Shown here: piece by piece, positions 1 through 6,399 of the stretch
How positions within the stretch are numbered: position 1 is the first letter of the stretch
Layout: each line of letters opens with the position of its first letter
NCBI GenBank assembly: GCA_012522285.1
Contig: JAAYKS010000247.1
Coordinates: 1-9,756, forward strand
Direction of reading: 5' to 3'
Length of the DNA: 9,756 bases
Source of the DNA: Clostridiaceae bacterium
Lineage (GTDB): Bacteria > Bacillota > Clostridia > Saccharofermentanales > UBA5734
Position numbers and translations under genes: made by a program
Notes under the pieces: generated by a model
Told to the model about the DNA's origin: nothing
Databases searched by the model: none
What the model saw: the letters and a program-made list of their open reading frames with translations, nothing else

Positions 1-1749
1 CTTTGCGTACAGTCCGTTTTGTGCCATCAGAGCGGGGTGGGTACCCCGTTCCGCGAGCCGGCCGCCGTCGATGACCAGAATTTCGTCCGCGAGTGCGGCG
101 GACCCAAGCCGATGCGAAATGAAGAAGGTGGTTTTGCCGGCACTCATGCGTCCGTATTCTTCATAGATGCGGCTCTCTGAGATCGGATCCAATGCCGCCG
201 TAGGCTCGTCGAGGATCCGGACCGGTGCGGGATTGGCCATCGCGCGTGCCATCGCGACGCGTTGCCACTCCCCGCCGGACAAATCCTGGCCTTCCTTGCG
301 AATTTTGCCCAGCGGGGTCTCCCACCCCTGTGACAACGCCTGTGCGGTCTGATCGAGTCCCGCGTCACGCAGCACTTCGCTGAGCCGTTCATCCCCCGCC
401 CGGTGCGCGCTGCCGACCGCGATGTTGTCCTTCAACGGGATCCCATACCGCGCAAAATCCTGGAACACCACCGAAAAGAACGCTTTTCGCTCCGGTTCGG
501 TATAAGTACGGAGCTCCCGCCCGTTGAGCAGGATTTCGCCGTCGTACTCGGGGTACAATCCGGTGAGCAATTTGGTGACCGTGGTTTTGCCCGCCCCGTT
601 GATCCCGACCAGCGCATAATGCCGGCCCGCCTCGGCGGAAAAACTCAAGCCGTCGAGGATGAGGCGCTCGGTTCCCGGATACGCAAAGGAGACCGTGCGG
701 AACTCGAGCGTCGAGAAGACGGGAGCCGGACCCGGCGGCTCGACCGCGTCCGGGGTTTCCTCCAGTGCCACAAACTCCGTGAGATCGCGAAAGTACTCCC
801 GACTCTTGCTCAGTTGTTTTGTCTGATTGACCAGCGTCCAACTGATGGACTGCACGAGCCCGAACACCGCATTCACAATCGCAAAGTACAGCCCCAGCGA
901 CAGTGTCCCGTTGACCACGGGGGGCAGCAAAATCCCGGCGATCACCACCGAGAGAAGTGCGACGAGAAGGCCGCCCCCTTTCATCCGGACGAACCAGCGG
1001 GCATTGACTTTCAGCTCGGTTTTGCGCGCGTGTTCATATTCCTCGTGCCAGCGGTCGTCCATGTGGTCGGTATAGCCAAATACGCTGCGCTCTTCGACAT
1101 TGTCCCGATCTTTGAGTACGGTCGCGAGGTAACGCGTTTTACGTTTCATGCGCGCGGTCTCTTTTTCTGCATCGTAGCCTGCCCGGCCTGCGCGGACCGA
1201 CAACATTAGCAAAGGAACCGAAACCCCGACGACCGCAATGGCCGCCCACCAGATCCGGGTAAACAGGATGGCCAGCAGCCCGGCGACGGTCAGAAGGGTG
1301 GAGACCAGTCCAAACCATTCATTGGTGCCCTCACCGATTTTTTCCTCGGGTTTTTCACAGACCCGGGAAATGAGGTCCCAGGTGTCCGGATTCTCGATGT
1401 GCCGTGCCATCAGCCGGGTGCGTTTTTCGATACACGCGGAGCGCAGCCCGGCATACAGGCGCAACCTGACCCGCGTGATCGCAAACCGGTTGATTTGATC
1501 GGAAATCCAGGAAAATCCGACCAGAGCGGCTACGGCGGCCGCCCGGGGGTACACGGCAGACAGCGCAGCGGTTCCCCCCACTACGCCCAGCGCGGTGTCG
1601 ATAAATGCGGCGACCGCAAGCACCTGCAGGGAGGGAACCGCGCTGCGTGCGAGACTGCTTGCGGCCAGAAACGACATCGGCAACGGAGCGGTCGCAAACG
1701 GGATCCGCAACAGGTCGAACAGAGTGTAGACACGCTTTTTCAGCTGCAT
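1..1749 (-). CDS. ABC transporter, fused permease/ATP-binding half-transporter (3' end cut by window)
   Basis: Type IV (MsbA-like) ABC exporter half that would dimerise in the cytoplasmic membrane and use ATP to export a substrate that cannot be read from sequence. The frame is open for 583 codons from ATG 1749 to the window edge, with no frameshift. The start is set by AGGAGG followed by ATTTC and ATG. Hydrophobic segments lie near residues 20-45, 60-80, 145-185 (two) and 257-305 (two), which fits six membrane helices. The nucleotide-binding domain starts near residue 345. It has a Walker A motif GINGAGKTT (K388), Q-loop Q430, signature LSGGE from L490, Walker B ILDEP with D514 and E515, and switch histidine H546 in FISHRLGS. 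All catalytic motifs are intact. The usual family length is about 580-620, so only a short tail should be missing. A partner half-transporter may lie past the left edge, or the protein may be a homodimer; this cannot be decided here. Confidence 0.93.
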   Translation of the reverse strand, partial: MQLKKRVYTLFDLLRIPFATAPLPMSFLAASSLARSAVPSLQVLAVAAFIDTALGVVGGTAALSAVYPRAAAVAALVGFSWISDQINRFAITRVRLRLYAGLRSACIEKRTRLMARHIENPDTWDLISRVCEKPEEKIGEGTNEWFGLVSTLLTVAGLLAILFTRIWWAAIAVVGVSVPLLMLSVRAGRAGYDAEKETARMKRKTRYLATVLKDRDNVEERSVFGYTDHMDDRWHEEYEHARKTELKVNARWFVRMKGGGLLVALLSVVIAGILLPPVVNGTLSLGLYFAIVNAVFGLVQSISWTLVNQTKQLSKSREYFRDLTEFVALEETPDAVEPPGPAPVFSTLEFRTVSFAYPGTERLILDGLSFSAEAGRHYALVGINGAGKTTVTKLLTGLYPEYDGEILLNGRELRTYTEPERKAFFSVVFQDFARYGIPLKDNIAVGSAHRAGDERLSEVLRDAGLDQTAQALSQGWETPLGKIRKEGQDLSGGEWQRVAMARAMANPAPVRILDEPTAALDPISESRIYEEYGRMSAGKTTFFISHRLGSAALADEILVIDGGRLAERGTHPALMAQNGLYAK

Positions 1750-1845
1750 GAAATCCTCCTGCAGTAGTTGGATGCCATTCTTGTCGATTATCTAGAAAGA
1801 CGAGTATCGCGCTGAAACTGTCCACGCCGGTAAAAAAAATCGCGC

Positions 1846-1863
1846 TTATAGTATGTAGTATAA
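1846..1863 (-). promoter_or_regulatory. Candidate operator/promoter upstream of the ABC transporter
   Basis: The sequence TTATAGTATGTAGTATAA is an imperfect palindrome with 14 of 18 positions paired (TTATA.TA..TA.TATAA). It lies about 100 bases upstream of the ABC transporter start. On the minus strand it contains TATACT (1862-1857), a good -10 hexamer. The best -35 match is TTCACC at 19 bases, so the promoter call is weak. AT-rich dyads of this TATA-rich type are typical of GntR/YtrA-family operators, which often control ABC exporters in Firmicutes. That link is inference, and no such regulator is encoded in this window. Confidence 0.35.
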
Positions 1864-1919
1864 ATCATCCTTGCCGTACACGGTGAAGTCAGAAACCGGA
1901 ACACACAAGGAAGACAAAC

Positions 1920-1958
1920 AAGTCCCCGATCCGAACGCGCTGTCCGGACCGGGGACTT
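1920..1958 (-). terminator. Hairpin, probable minus-strand terminator
   Basis: The arms are AAGTCCCCG (1920-1928) and CGGGGACTT (1950-1958). Read as minus-strand RNA, the stem extends inwards by TCCG/CGGA plus one G-U pair, giving a continuous 14-pair stem with an 11-base loop, followed by a T-rich tail (TTGTTTGTCTT). Read as plus-strand RNA, the G-U pair becomes an A-C mismatch. The strand bias suggests it ends leftward transcription before the ABC transporter, for example from the small ORF at 2057-2269. The uridine tract is interrupted, so termination efficiency is uncertain. Confidence 0.5.
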
Positions 1959-2056
1959 TATCATGGCGGGTCGGGATCTGTAAGATCCACGTGGAGGAAG
2001 ACACCATGGCATTGGTTGATTCCGGAGACCCTCCCGCGCACGACCGTATGGAGGGG

Positions 2057-2269
2057 CTAGAGTTCCATATACAACCCCTGGCTGTCCTGACGAATGAGTC
2101 CCGGGCGGGCCTTCGCGGTACGCCGGCGCGGCTTTATCTCCGGAAGTGCAGGCGCCTCCTTGTCCAGCGTAGCGGGTTCTGTCTGTGCGGTTCTCTCCCG
2201 TGGATCCGGAGCGGGTTTCTTCTTGCGCTCGGGTGGGAGGAGCATGCAGAGGCTGCTTGCATGGGTCAT
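2057..2269 (-). CDS. Doubtful small hypothetical protein (70 aa, charged proline/lysine/arginine-rich tail)
   Basis: The ORF begins MTHASSLCMLLPPERKKKPA and ends GLYMEL before TAG 2059-2057. Its composition, rich in K, R, E, P and Q after residue 12, looks more like a real protein tail than the cysteine- and leucine-rich plus-strand readings of the same bases. A terminator-like hairpin of matching strand lies about 100 bases downstream. Against it, ATG 2269 has no ribosome binding site. The same frame stays open upstream to TAG 2426-2428 (122 sense codons in all), with plausible protein text such as GEIWDTQGTQGHRYTGIG but no ATG, GTG or TTG. It may therefore be a decayed gene, a gene with an unusual start (ATT or CTG), or a chance ORF. 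I do not recognise the product. Confidence 0.3.
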   Translation of the reverse strand: MTHASSLCMLLPPERKKKPAPDPRERTAQTEPATLDKEAPALPEIKPRRRTAKARPGLIRQDSQGLYMEL

Positions 2270-2464
2270 GAACAGGACTTGCGCATGGGCTTCGCGCCGA
2301 AACGTGCCGTAGATGCACCAGGCGGCTGCACCGGATGGACCTATTCCGGTATAGCGGTGACCTTGCGTACCCTGTGTATCCCATATTTCCCCGAGGTCCG
2401 ATACAATGGAGGTAGCGGAACGTTTCTACGCGTTGCCTAACGGCATTCGACGGAGGACAAATCG

Positions 2465-2701
2465 ATGTACTGTCCCAAATGCGGAGCCCCTCTGGAAGAT
2501 CACACCAAAATCTGTATGAACTGTGGCGCTTCGGCGCGATATCCCTCTGTGGCCCCCGTATCGCCGGGGCTGCGGATCGGCACGCCCGAGAGCCCGCCCG
2601 ACCAGCCGGTGGAGCCGGCGTTGCCGTCCGACTTCCCGCCCCCGCTGTTCGGGTTGTTTGGCCAGCGCAAAAAACATCGGAAACACGGTAAGGAGAAGTA
2701 G
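2465..2701 (+). CDS. Small zinc-ribbon protein (78 aa)
   Basis: A small, probably cytoplasmic protein whose N-terminus is a zinc ribbon: C3-P-K-C6, ten residues, then C17-M-N-C20-G. The two CxxC knuckles should bind one zinc ion. The rest is a proline-rich linker (about residues 25-65) and a very basic end (QRKKHRKHGKEK) that could touch nucleic acid or phosphate. There is no membrane segment, unlike many zinc-ribbon proteins of this size. The start is supported by GGAGG at 2452-2456, eight bases before ATG. Its TAG stop is followed immediately by the ATG of the GrpB gene, so the two are probably co-transcribed and translationally coupled. The molecular function is unknown. Confidence 0.75.
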   Translation: MYCPKCGAPLEDHTKICMNCGASARYPSVAPVSPGLRIGTPESPPDQPVEPALPSDFPPPLFGLFGQRKKHRKHGKEK

Positions 2702-3313
2702 ATGTCAAAATCGCTCGGCGAAATGACCAACGAAGAGCTGTGGACGCTGTTTCCGATTGTCCTCGCGCCCCACGATCCGCTCTGGACCAACCGGTATGCG
2801 GCGGCAGCGGATCGCATGGTGGACGCACTTGGGCGGGATCGGGTCGTCCGGATCTCCCACATCGGGAGCACTGCGGTCCCCGGCCTGGTCGCCAAACCGA
2901 CGATCGACGTATTGCTTGAAGTGTTCCCGGATACCGACATCGCGGCGATGGACGCCGCGTTCGATTCGATCGGATTCCGCGCAAGCCCGCAGCCGAACCA
3001 CCCCGCCCCGCACCGGATGTATCTCAAGGGTTACACCCCGGAGGGGTTTCGCGGCCAGGTGTTCCACGTCCATGTTCGCTATGCGGGAGACTGGGACGAA
3101 TACTATTTCAGGGTCTGGCTCCTGGAGCATCCCGAAACCGCGGAGGCGTATGCCGGGCTCAAGCGCGAACTCAAGCGGTCCTGCGAACACGACCGGGACG
3201 GATACACGGACAAAAAAACCGCTTTTGTGCGAGAAGTCACCATGCGGGCGCGCGCAGCGTATGGTTCCAGATACCGGCCGTCCGCGTCATCAGGCGGGAT
3301 GTCTGGTATATGA
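2702..3313 (+). CDS. GrpB family protein (UPF0157, nucleotidyltransferase-like fold)
   Basis: 203 residues. The N-terminus (MSKSLGEMTNEELWTLFPIV) matches the usual start of Firmicutes GrpB proteins as I remember them. It is followed by the family core HIGSTAVPGLVAKPTIDVLL, with H53, G55-S56 and D69, the GS...D arrangement of nucleotidyltransferase-like proteins. Later typical segments are HRMYLKGYTP, FHVHVR and the C-terminal AYAGLKREL...YTDKKTAFV. The family has no firmly established substrate and is often found alone or fused to CoaE-like kinases; no kinase is present here. The start is ATG 2702, directly after the upstream stop codon, which implies coupling to the zinc-ribbon gene. The tail after about residue 185 is slightly longer than usual and low in information. 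Confidence 0.9.
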   Translation: MSKSLGEMTNEELWTLFPIVLAPHDPLWTNRYAAAADRMVDALGRDRVVRISHIGSTAVPGLVAKPTIDVLLEVFPDTDIAAMDAAFDSIGFRASPQPNHPAPHRMYLKGYTPEGFRGQVFHVHVRYAGDWDEYYFRVWLLEHPETAEAYAGLKRELKRSCEHDRDGYTDKKTAFVREVTMRARAAYGSRYRPSASSGGMSGI

Positions 3314-3372
3314 AACAGGACCAGACGGACGAATTGCAAGAAACTGCAATAAAGACAGGAGAGTGGATAGAC

Positions 3373-4845
3373 ATGGATCGGAAATGGACATTCTGGTTTG
3401 TCACCGGATCACAAAATTTGTACGGGCCTGAGACATTGGCGCAGGTGGACGAGGACGGCCGCCGGATCGCGGCCGGGCTGGACGCCTCCGCCCATTTGCC
3501 CTTCCGGATTGTGCCCAAACCGGTTCTGACCTCCGCGGAGGAGATCCGGCGGCTTGTACTGGACGCAAACAGCGACGACGACTGTGCCGGACTGGTCGTG
3601 TTTATGCACACCTTCAGCCCCTCCAAGATGTGGATTACGGGTCTGGATCGGCTGGACAAGCCGTATTGCCACCTCCACACACAGTTCAACCGGGAGATCC
3701 CGGATCTGGGCATCGACATGGATTTTATGAATCTTCACCAGTCCGCGCACGGCGACCGGGAACACGGCTTTATCGGGGCGCGCTTACGGATGTCGCGCAA
3801 GATCATCGCGGGATACTGGGAGGATGAAACGGTACTCCGCCGGCTCGGGGACTGGATGCGGGTCGCGGTCGGCGCGGTGGCGGGCCAATCGTTGCGCGTC
3901 ATGCGGTTTGGGGACAACATGCGCGAGGTGGCCGTCACCGAAGGGGACAAAGTGGAAGCCCAGCGCAAACTCGGTTGGCAGGTGAACACCTGGGCTCCCG
4001 GAGAACTCGCCCGCCGGGTCGACGCGGTCGGGTCTGCGGACATCGATCGGACGATGAACGAATATGTCTCGATGTACGACATCGCGACCGAGGATCTGGA
4101 CAGCGTGCGGTACCAGGCGCGGATTGAATGCGCGATGGAAGCCATGCTGCGGGAGCACGGATGCGAAGCCTTTTCCGCCACGTTCGAGGATTTGTCCGGC
4201 ATGAGGCAGCTGCCCGGGCTGGCGACCCAGCGTCTGATGGGCAAAGGATTTGGCTTTGCCGGAGAAGGGGACTGGAAGACCGCCGCACTGATGCGGGTGA
4301 TGAAAATCATCGGCGGGGAGGGCGGTGGCGGCACCTCCTTTATGGAAGACTACACCTACGATTTGACGCCGGGCCGCGAACTGGTGCTGGGCGCCCACAT
4401 GCTGGAGGTCTGCCCGAGCATCGCGGCCGGCCGTCCGCGCATCGAGGTACACCCACTGGGGATCGGAGACCGCGAACCGCCCGCGCGGCTGGTATTCGAA
4501 GGCCATCCGGGATCGGCGGTACTGGCCAGCCTCATCGACATGGGCGGGCGTATGCGCCTGATCGTGCAGGACATCGAAGCGGTGGAACCGGTCTACAAGA
4601 TGCCCAACCTGCCGGTCGCCCGGATCATGTGGAAGCCGATGCCCGACCTCATGACCGGTGCCGAAGCCTGGATCACCGCGGGCGGCGCGCACCACACCGT
4701 GTTGAGTTTCGACGTTTCTGCCGAACAGCTCCGGGATTGGGCGCGTATCCAGCAGATCGAATTTGTCCACATCGACGCGGACACCCGGCCGGAACGGCTG
4801 GAGCGGGAGTTGTTCCTCTCCGACCTCGCCTGGAAACTGGGCTGA
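3373..4845 (+). CDS. araA: L-arabinose isomerase
   Basis: Converts L-arabinose to L-ribulose, the first step of bacterial arabinose catabolism; cytoplasmic and metal (Mn2+) dependent. The 490 residues run from FWFVTGSQNLYG to the C-terminus, against about 500 in the usual family. Hallmark stretches include RVMRFGDNMREVAVTEGDK, LPGLATQRLM, GFAGEGDWKTAAL and GAHMLEVCPS. The metal and active-site residues known from E. coli AraA (E306, E333, H350, H450) have equivalents at E298, E325, H342 and the H440-H441 pair, so the enzyme should be active. ATG 3373 is preceded by AGGAGAG at about 3357-3363. An ATG in the same frame at 3310 would add an unrelated tail and is rejected. The gene follows grpB by 59 bases with no terminator. 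No araB, araD, transporter or AraR is visible. Some AraA enzymes also act on D-galactose; this cannot be read here. Confidence 0.97.
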   Translation: MDRKWTFWFVTGSQNLYGPETLAQVDEDGRRIAAGLDASAHLPFRIVPKPVLTSAEEIRRLVLDANSDDDCAGLVVFMHTFSPSKMWITGLDRLDKPYCHLHTQFNREIPDLGIDMDFMNLHQSAHGDREHGFIGARLRMSRKIIAGYWEDETVLRRLGDWMRVAVGAVAGQSLRVMRFGDNMREVAVTEGDKVEAQRKLGWQVNTWAPGELARRVDAVGSADIDRTMNEYVSMYDIATEDLDSVRYQARIECAMEAMLREHGCEAFSATFEDLSGMRQLPGLATQRLMGKGFGFAGEGDWKTAALMRVMKIIGGEGGGGTSFMEDYTYDLTPGRELVLGAHMLEVCPSIAAGRPRIEVHPLGIGDREPPARLVFEGHPGSAVLASLIDMGGRMRLIVQDIEAVEPVYKMPNLPVARIMWKPMPDLMTGAEAWITAGGAHHTVLSFDVSAEQLRDWARIQQIEFVHIDADTRPERLERELFLSDLAWKLG

Positions 4846-4869
4846 TTTTGGAATAAATCGTGTTTTCAT

Positions 4870-4910
4870 ACGGCGGCCGTACGGTTGACAGACCTGCGGC
4901 CGCCGTTTAT
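4870..4910 (+). terminator. Hairpin terminator after araA, overlapping the cysK promoter
   Basis: Perfect 10-pair GC-rich stem: ACGGCGGCCG (4870-4879) and CGGCCGCCGT (4897-4906), followed by TTTAT. It starts about 25 bases after the araA stop codon. The T tract is short, so termination may be partial. The loop and the 3' arm contain the -35 element and spacer of the next promoter. Confidence 0.6.
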
Positions 4911-4913
4911 ACT
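4885..4913 (+). promoter_or_regulatory. Strong sigma-70/sigma-A type promoter for the cysK operon
   Basis: TTGACA (4885-4890, consensus), exactly 17 bases, then TATACT (4908-4913, five of six). Transcription should start near 4919-4921, about 50 bases before the cysK ATG. The -35 element lies in the loop of the araA terminator hairpin and the spacer covers its 3' arm. Confidence 0.8.
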
Positions 4914-4924
4914 GGTTTATACAC

Positions 4925-4946
4925 TACTAATCCGATAGGAATTATA
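4925..4946 (+). promoter_or_regulatory. Candidate Rrf2/CymR-type operator at the cysK transcription start
   Basis: AT-rich imperfect dyad with TAATCC (4928-4933) and GGAATTA (4938-4944) around a GATA centre, just downstream of the predicted start site. As I recall, CymR boxes in Bacillus and Staphylococcus carry a conserved GGAATT half. The operon encodes two Rrf2-family proteins, the family CymR belongs to. Binding here would block initiation or early elongation, meaning repression when sulfur or cysteine is plentiful. The assignment rests on motif memory and context. Confidence 0.5.
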
Positions 4947-4970
4947 CAATATCACCGGGAGGGAAAGACC

Positions 4971-5906
4971 ATGGCGAAAATAGCAGCTAACCTGACGGAT
5001 CTCATAGGCAACACTCCGTTGCTCGAAGTCTCCAACTACAGCCGCGCGAACGGATTGGACGCGCGCATTCTGGTAAAGATCGAATCCTTCAATCCACTCA
5101 GCAGCGTCAAGGACCGGATCGGTTTCGCGATGGTCCGGGACGCGGAGGAGCGGGGGGTACTCGCGCCCGGCGGCACCATCGTCGAACCCACGAGCGGCAA
5201 CACCGGCATCGCACTCGCGTTTGTCGCGGCCGCGCGGGGCTACCGGCTGATCCTGGTCATGCCGGACACGTTTAGCGTGGAGCGGCGCAACATGCTCAAA
5301 GCGCTCGGTGCGGAGCTGGTTCTCTCCCCCGGCGCGGAGGGGATGAAAGGGGCGATCAGCAGGGCAACCGAAATTGCCGCAGGCATCCCGGGCGCGTTCG
5401 TTCCCCAGCAGTTTGAAAATCCCGCCAATCCCGAAATCCATCGCCGCACGACCGCGGAGGAAATCTGGCGCGACACCGACGGCGTGGTGGATCTGTTTGT
5501 ATCCGGCGTCGGCACCGGCGGCACCGTGACCGGTGTCGGCGAGGTTTTGAAAGCCAGAAACCCGGATGTACGGGTGGTCGCGGTCGAACCGGTGGATTCC
5601 CCGGTGCTGTCCGGCGGCAATCCGGGACCCCACAAAATCCAGGGGATCGGCGCGGGATTTGTCCCGGGTGTTCTCAACCGATCGGTGATCGACGAGGTGA
5701 TCCGCGTGAGCAACGAGGACGCCATTGCGTCAGCCCGTGCCATCGCCAAGACCGAAGGCCTGTTGGTCGGTATCTCATCCGGCGCGGCGATCCAGGCCGC
5801 GGCTGATCTCGCCCGCCGTCCTGAAAACCGGGGCAAGACGCTGGTTGTGATCCTGCCGGATACCGGCGAACGCTATCTGTCGACCGCGCTGTTTCAGGAC
5901 GCCTGA
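4971..5906 (+). CDS. cysK: Cysteine synthase (O-acetylserine sulfhydrylase)
   Basis: PLP enzyme that joins O-acetyl-L-serine and sulfide to give L-cysteine and acetate, in the cytoplasm. 311 residues, the normal CysK length. K47 in SSVKDR forms the Schiff base with PLP. TSGNTG (74-79) binds the substrate carboxylate, GTGGT (181-185) binds the PLP phosphate, and the SSG of GISSGAA supplies the serine facing the PLP ring nitrogen. There is no N-terminal haem domain or C-terminal CBS domain, which argues against cystathionine beta-synthase. ATG 4971 follows GGGAGGGAAA. It is the first gene of a cysK-rrf2-rrf2-metY operon, with 31 bases to the next gene. CysK and CysM types are hard to separate by motif alone; CysK is favoured by overall sequence. 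Confidence 0.95.
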   Translation: MAKIAANLTDLIGNTPLLEVSNYSRANGLDARILVKIESFNPLSSVKDRIGFAMVRDAEERGVLAPGGTIVEPTSGNTGIALAFVAAARGYRLILVMPDTFSVERRNMLKALGAELVLSPGAEGMKGAISRATEIAAGIPGAFVPQQFENPANPEIHRRTTAEEIWRDTDGVVDLFVSGVGTGGTVTGVGEVLKARNPDVRVVAVEPVDSPVLSGGNPGPHKIQGIGAGFVPGVLNRSVIDEVIRVSNEDAIASARAIAKTEGLLVGISSGAAIQAAADLARRPENRGKTLVVILPDTGERYLSTALFQDA

Positions 5907-5937
5907 CCGGTCTGGTTTGCGGATAGGGGGGATGGTC

Positions 5938-6399
5938 ATGAAGTTATCGGTCAAAAGTCAATATGCGCTGGAGTCCCTCACCGCCCTCGCTCTGTCGACC
6001 GGCGGGGGCAGGATTCCGGTCTCGGTACGCGACATTGCGCGCGAACGGGGGATTCCGGAGCGGTTTCTGAGTCAGATTCTGTCCACGCTCCGTCAGGCCG
6101 GTCTGTTGTCCAGCATTCGTGGGGCGCAGGGCGGATATGTACTGGCGAAGAGCCCGGATGATATCCGCGCGGGGGATGTCGTACGCGCGGTGGAAGGACG
6201 GTTGGTCCCGGTCGATTGTGTGGAAAGCGGCGGGCCTGCAACCGGCATCTCTCCCCGCTGGTCGCGAACCGCCTGTTGCGAGACGCGGGGGTTGTGGCAA
6301 TCCGTAGCGGATCGGATCAACGGGACACTGGACAGCGTGACCCTGGCCGACCTCGCCCGATGTACCAGCCTTCCCATCACCGGGGAGGTGGTGTCATGA
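5938..6399 (+). CDS. Rrf2 family transcriptional regulator 1 (CymR/IscR-like, 153 aa)
   Basis: Winged helix-turn-helix DNA-binding regulator. It starts MKLSVKSQYALESL like most Rrf2 proteins. Its recognition region is VRDIARERGIPERFLSQIL (about 30-48), and the wing carries SIRGAQGGY (59-67). The C-terminal segment GLWQSVADRI...SVTLADL is also typical. Cysteines are C94, C113, C114 and C142. Aligned by eye with IscR, C94 and C114 (before ETRGLW) match the outer two of its three cluster cysteines; the middle one is missing or displaced to C113. A [2Fe-2S] cluster is therefore possible but not the classical set. ATG 5938 is chosen because AGGGGGG ends six bases before it; ATG 5932 and TTG 5917 are alternatives in the same frame. 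Being second in a cysK operon, it probably regulates sulfur metabolism and itself. Confidence 0.9.
   Translation: MKLSVKSQYALESLTALALSTGGGRIPVSVRDIARERGIPERFLSQILSTLRQAGLLSSIRGAQGGYVLAKSPDDIRAGDVVRAVEGRLVPVDCVESGGPATGISPRWSRTACCETRGLWQSVADRINGTLDSVTLADLARCTSLPITGEVVS

Larger units (their letters stand above)
1750..2464. other. Long intergenic region with no confidently supported gene
   Basis: This 715-base stretch separates the leftward ABC transporter from the rightward zinc-ribbon operon. It holds an 18-base imperfect dyad (1846-1863), a terminator-like hairpin (1920-1958) and one doubtful minus-strand ORF (2057-2269). A TACAAT at 2402-2407 resembles a -10 element for the zinc-ribbon gene, but no -35 element sits at the right distance. 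Long ORFs on both strands here mainly reflect GC-rich sequence with few stop codons. I saw no tRNA, riboswitch fold or repeat array. Confidence 0.6.

Noticed and set aside
403..1209. 268-codon plus-strand ORF opposite the ABC transporter
   Set aside because: Antisense to the intact Walker A, Q-loop and membrane region of the transporter; no ribosome binding site or family motif.
1..1749. Possible frameshifts in the ABC transporter, since only fragments in other frames appear as closed ORFs
   Set aside because: K388, Q430, L490, D514 and H546 all fall in the frame of ATG 1749, and that frame stays open to the edge. The gene is simply cut by the window.
1871..2440. Plus-strand ORF, including ATG 2006 with a textbook GGAGG at 1993-1997
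   Set aside because: After about 20 residues the translation is Cys/Trp/Leu/Arg-rich and unlike a natural protein, and it lies opposite the more protein-like minus frame. The GGAGG is probably chance, though a very short peptide cannot be excluded.
1788..2984. 398-codon minus-strand ORF
   Set aside because: It crosses the zinc-ribbon and grpB genes in antisense and is an Arg/Pro/Ser-rich shadow typical of GC-rich DNA.
3784..4869. 361-codon minus-strand ORF opposite araA
   Set aside because: Antisense shadow of araA, which has full family motifs; the translation is rich in Arg, His, Pro and Asp without recognisable motifs.
6216..6395. Extended start for the second Rrf2 gene inside the first
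   Set aside because: Rrf2 proteins begin M-R/K-L-S, as at 6396, where a ribosome binding site and ATGA overlap are present.
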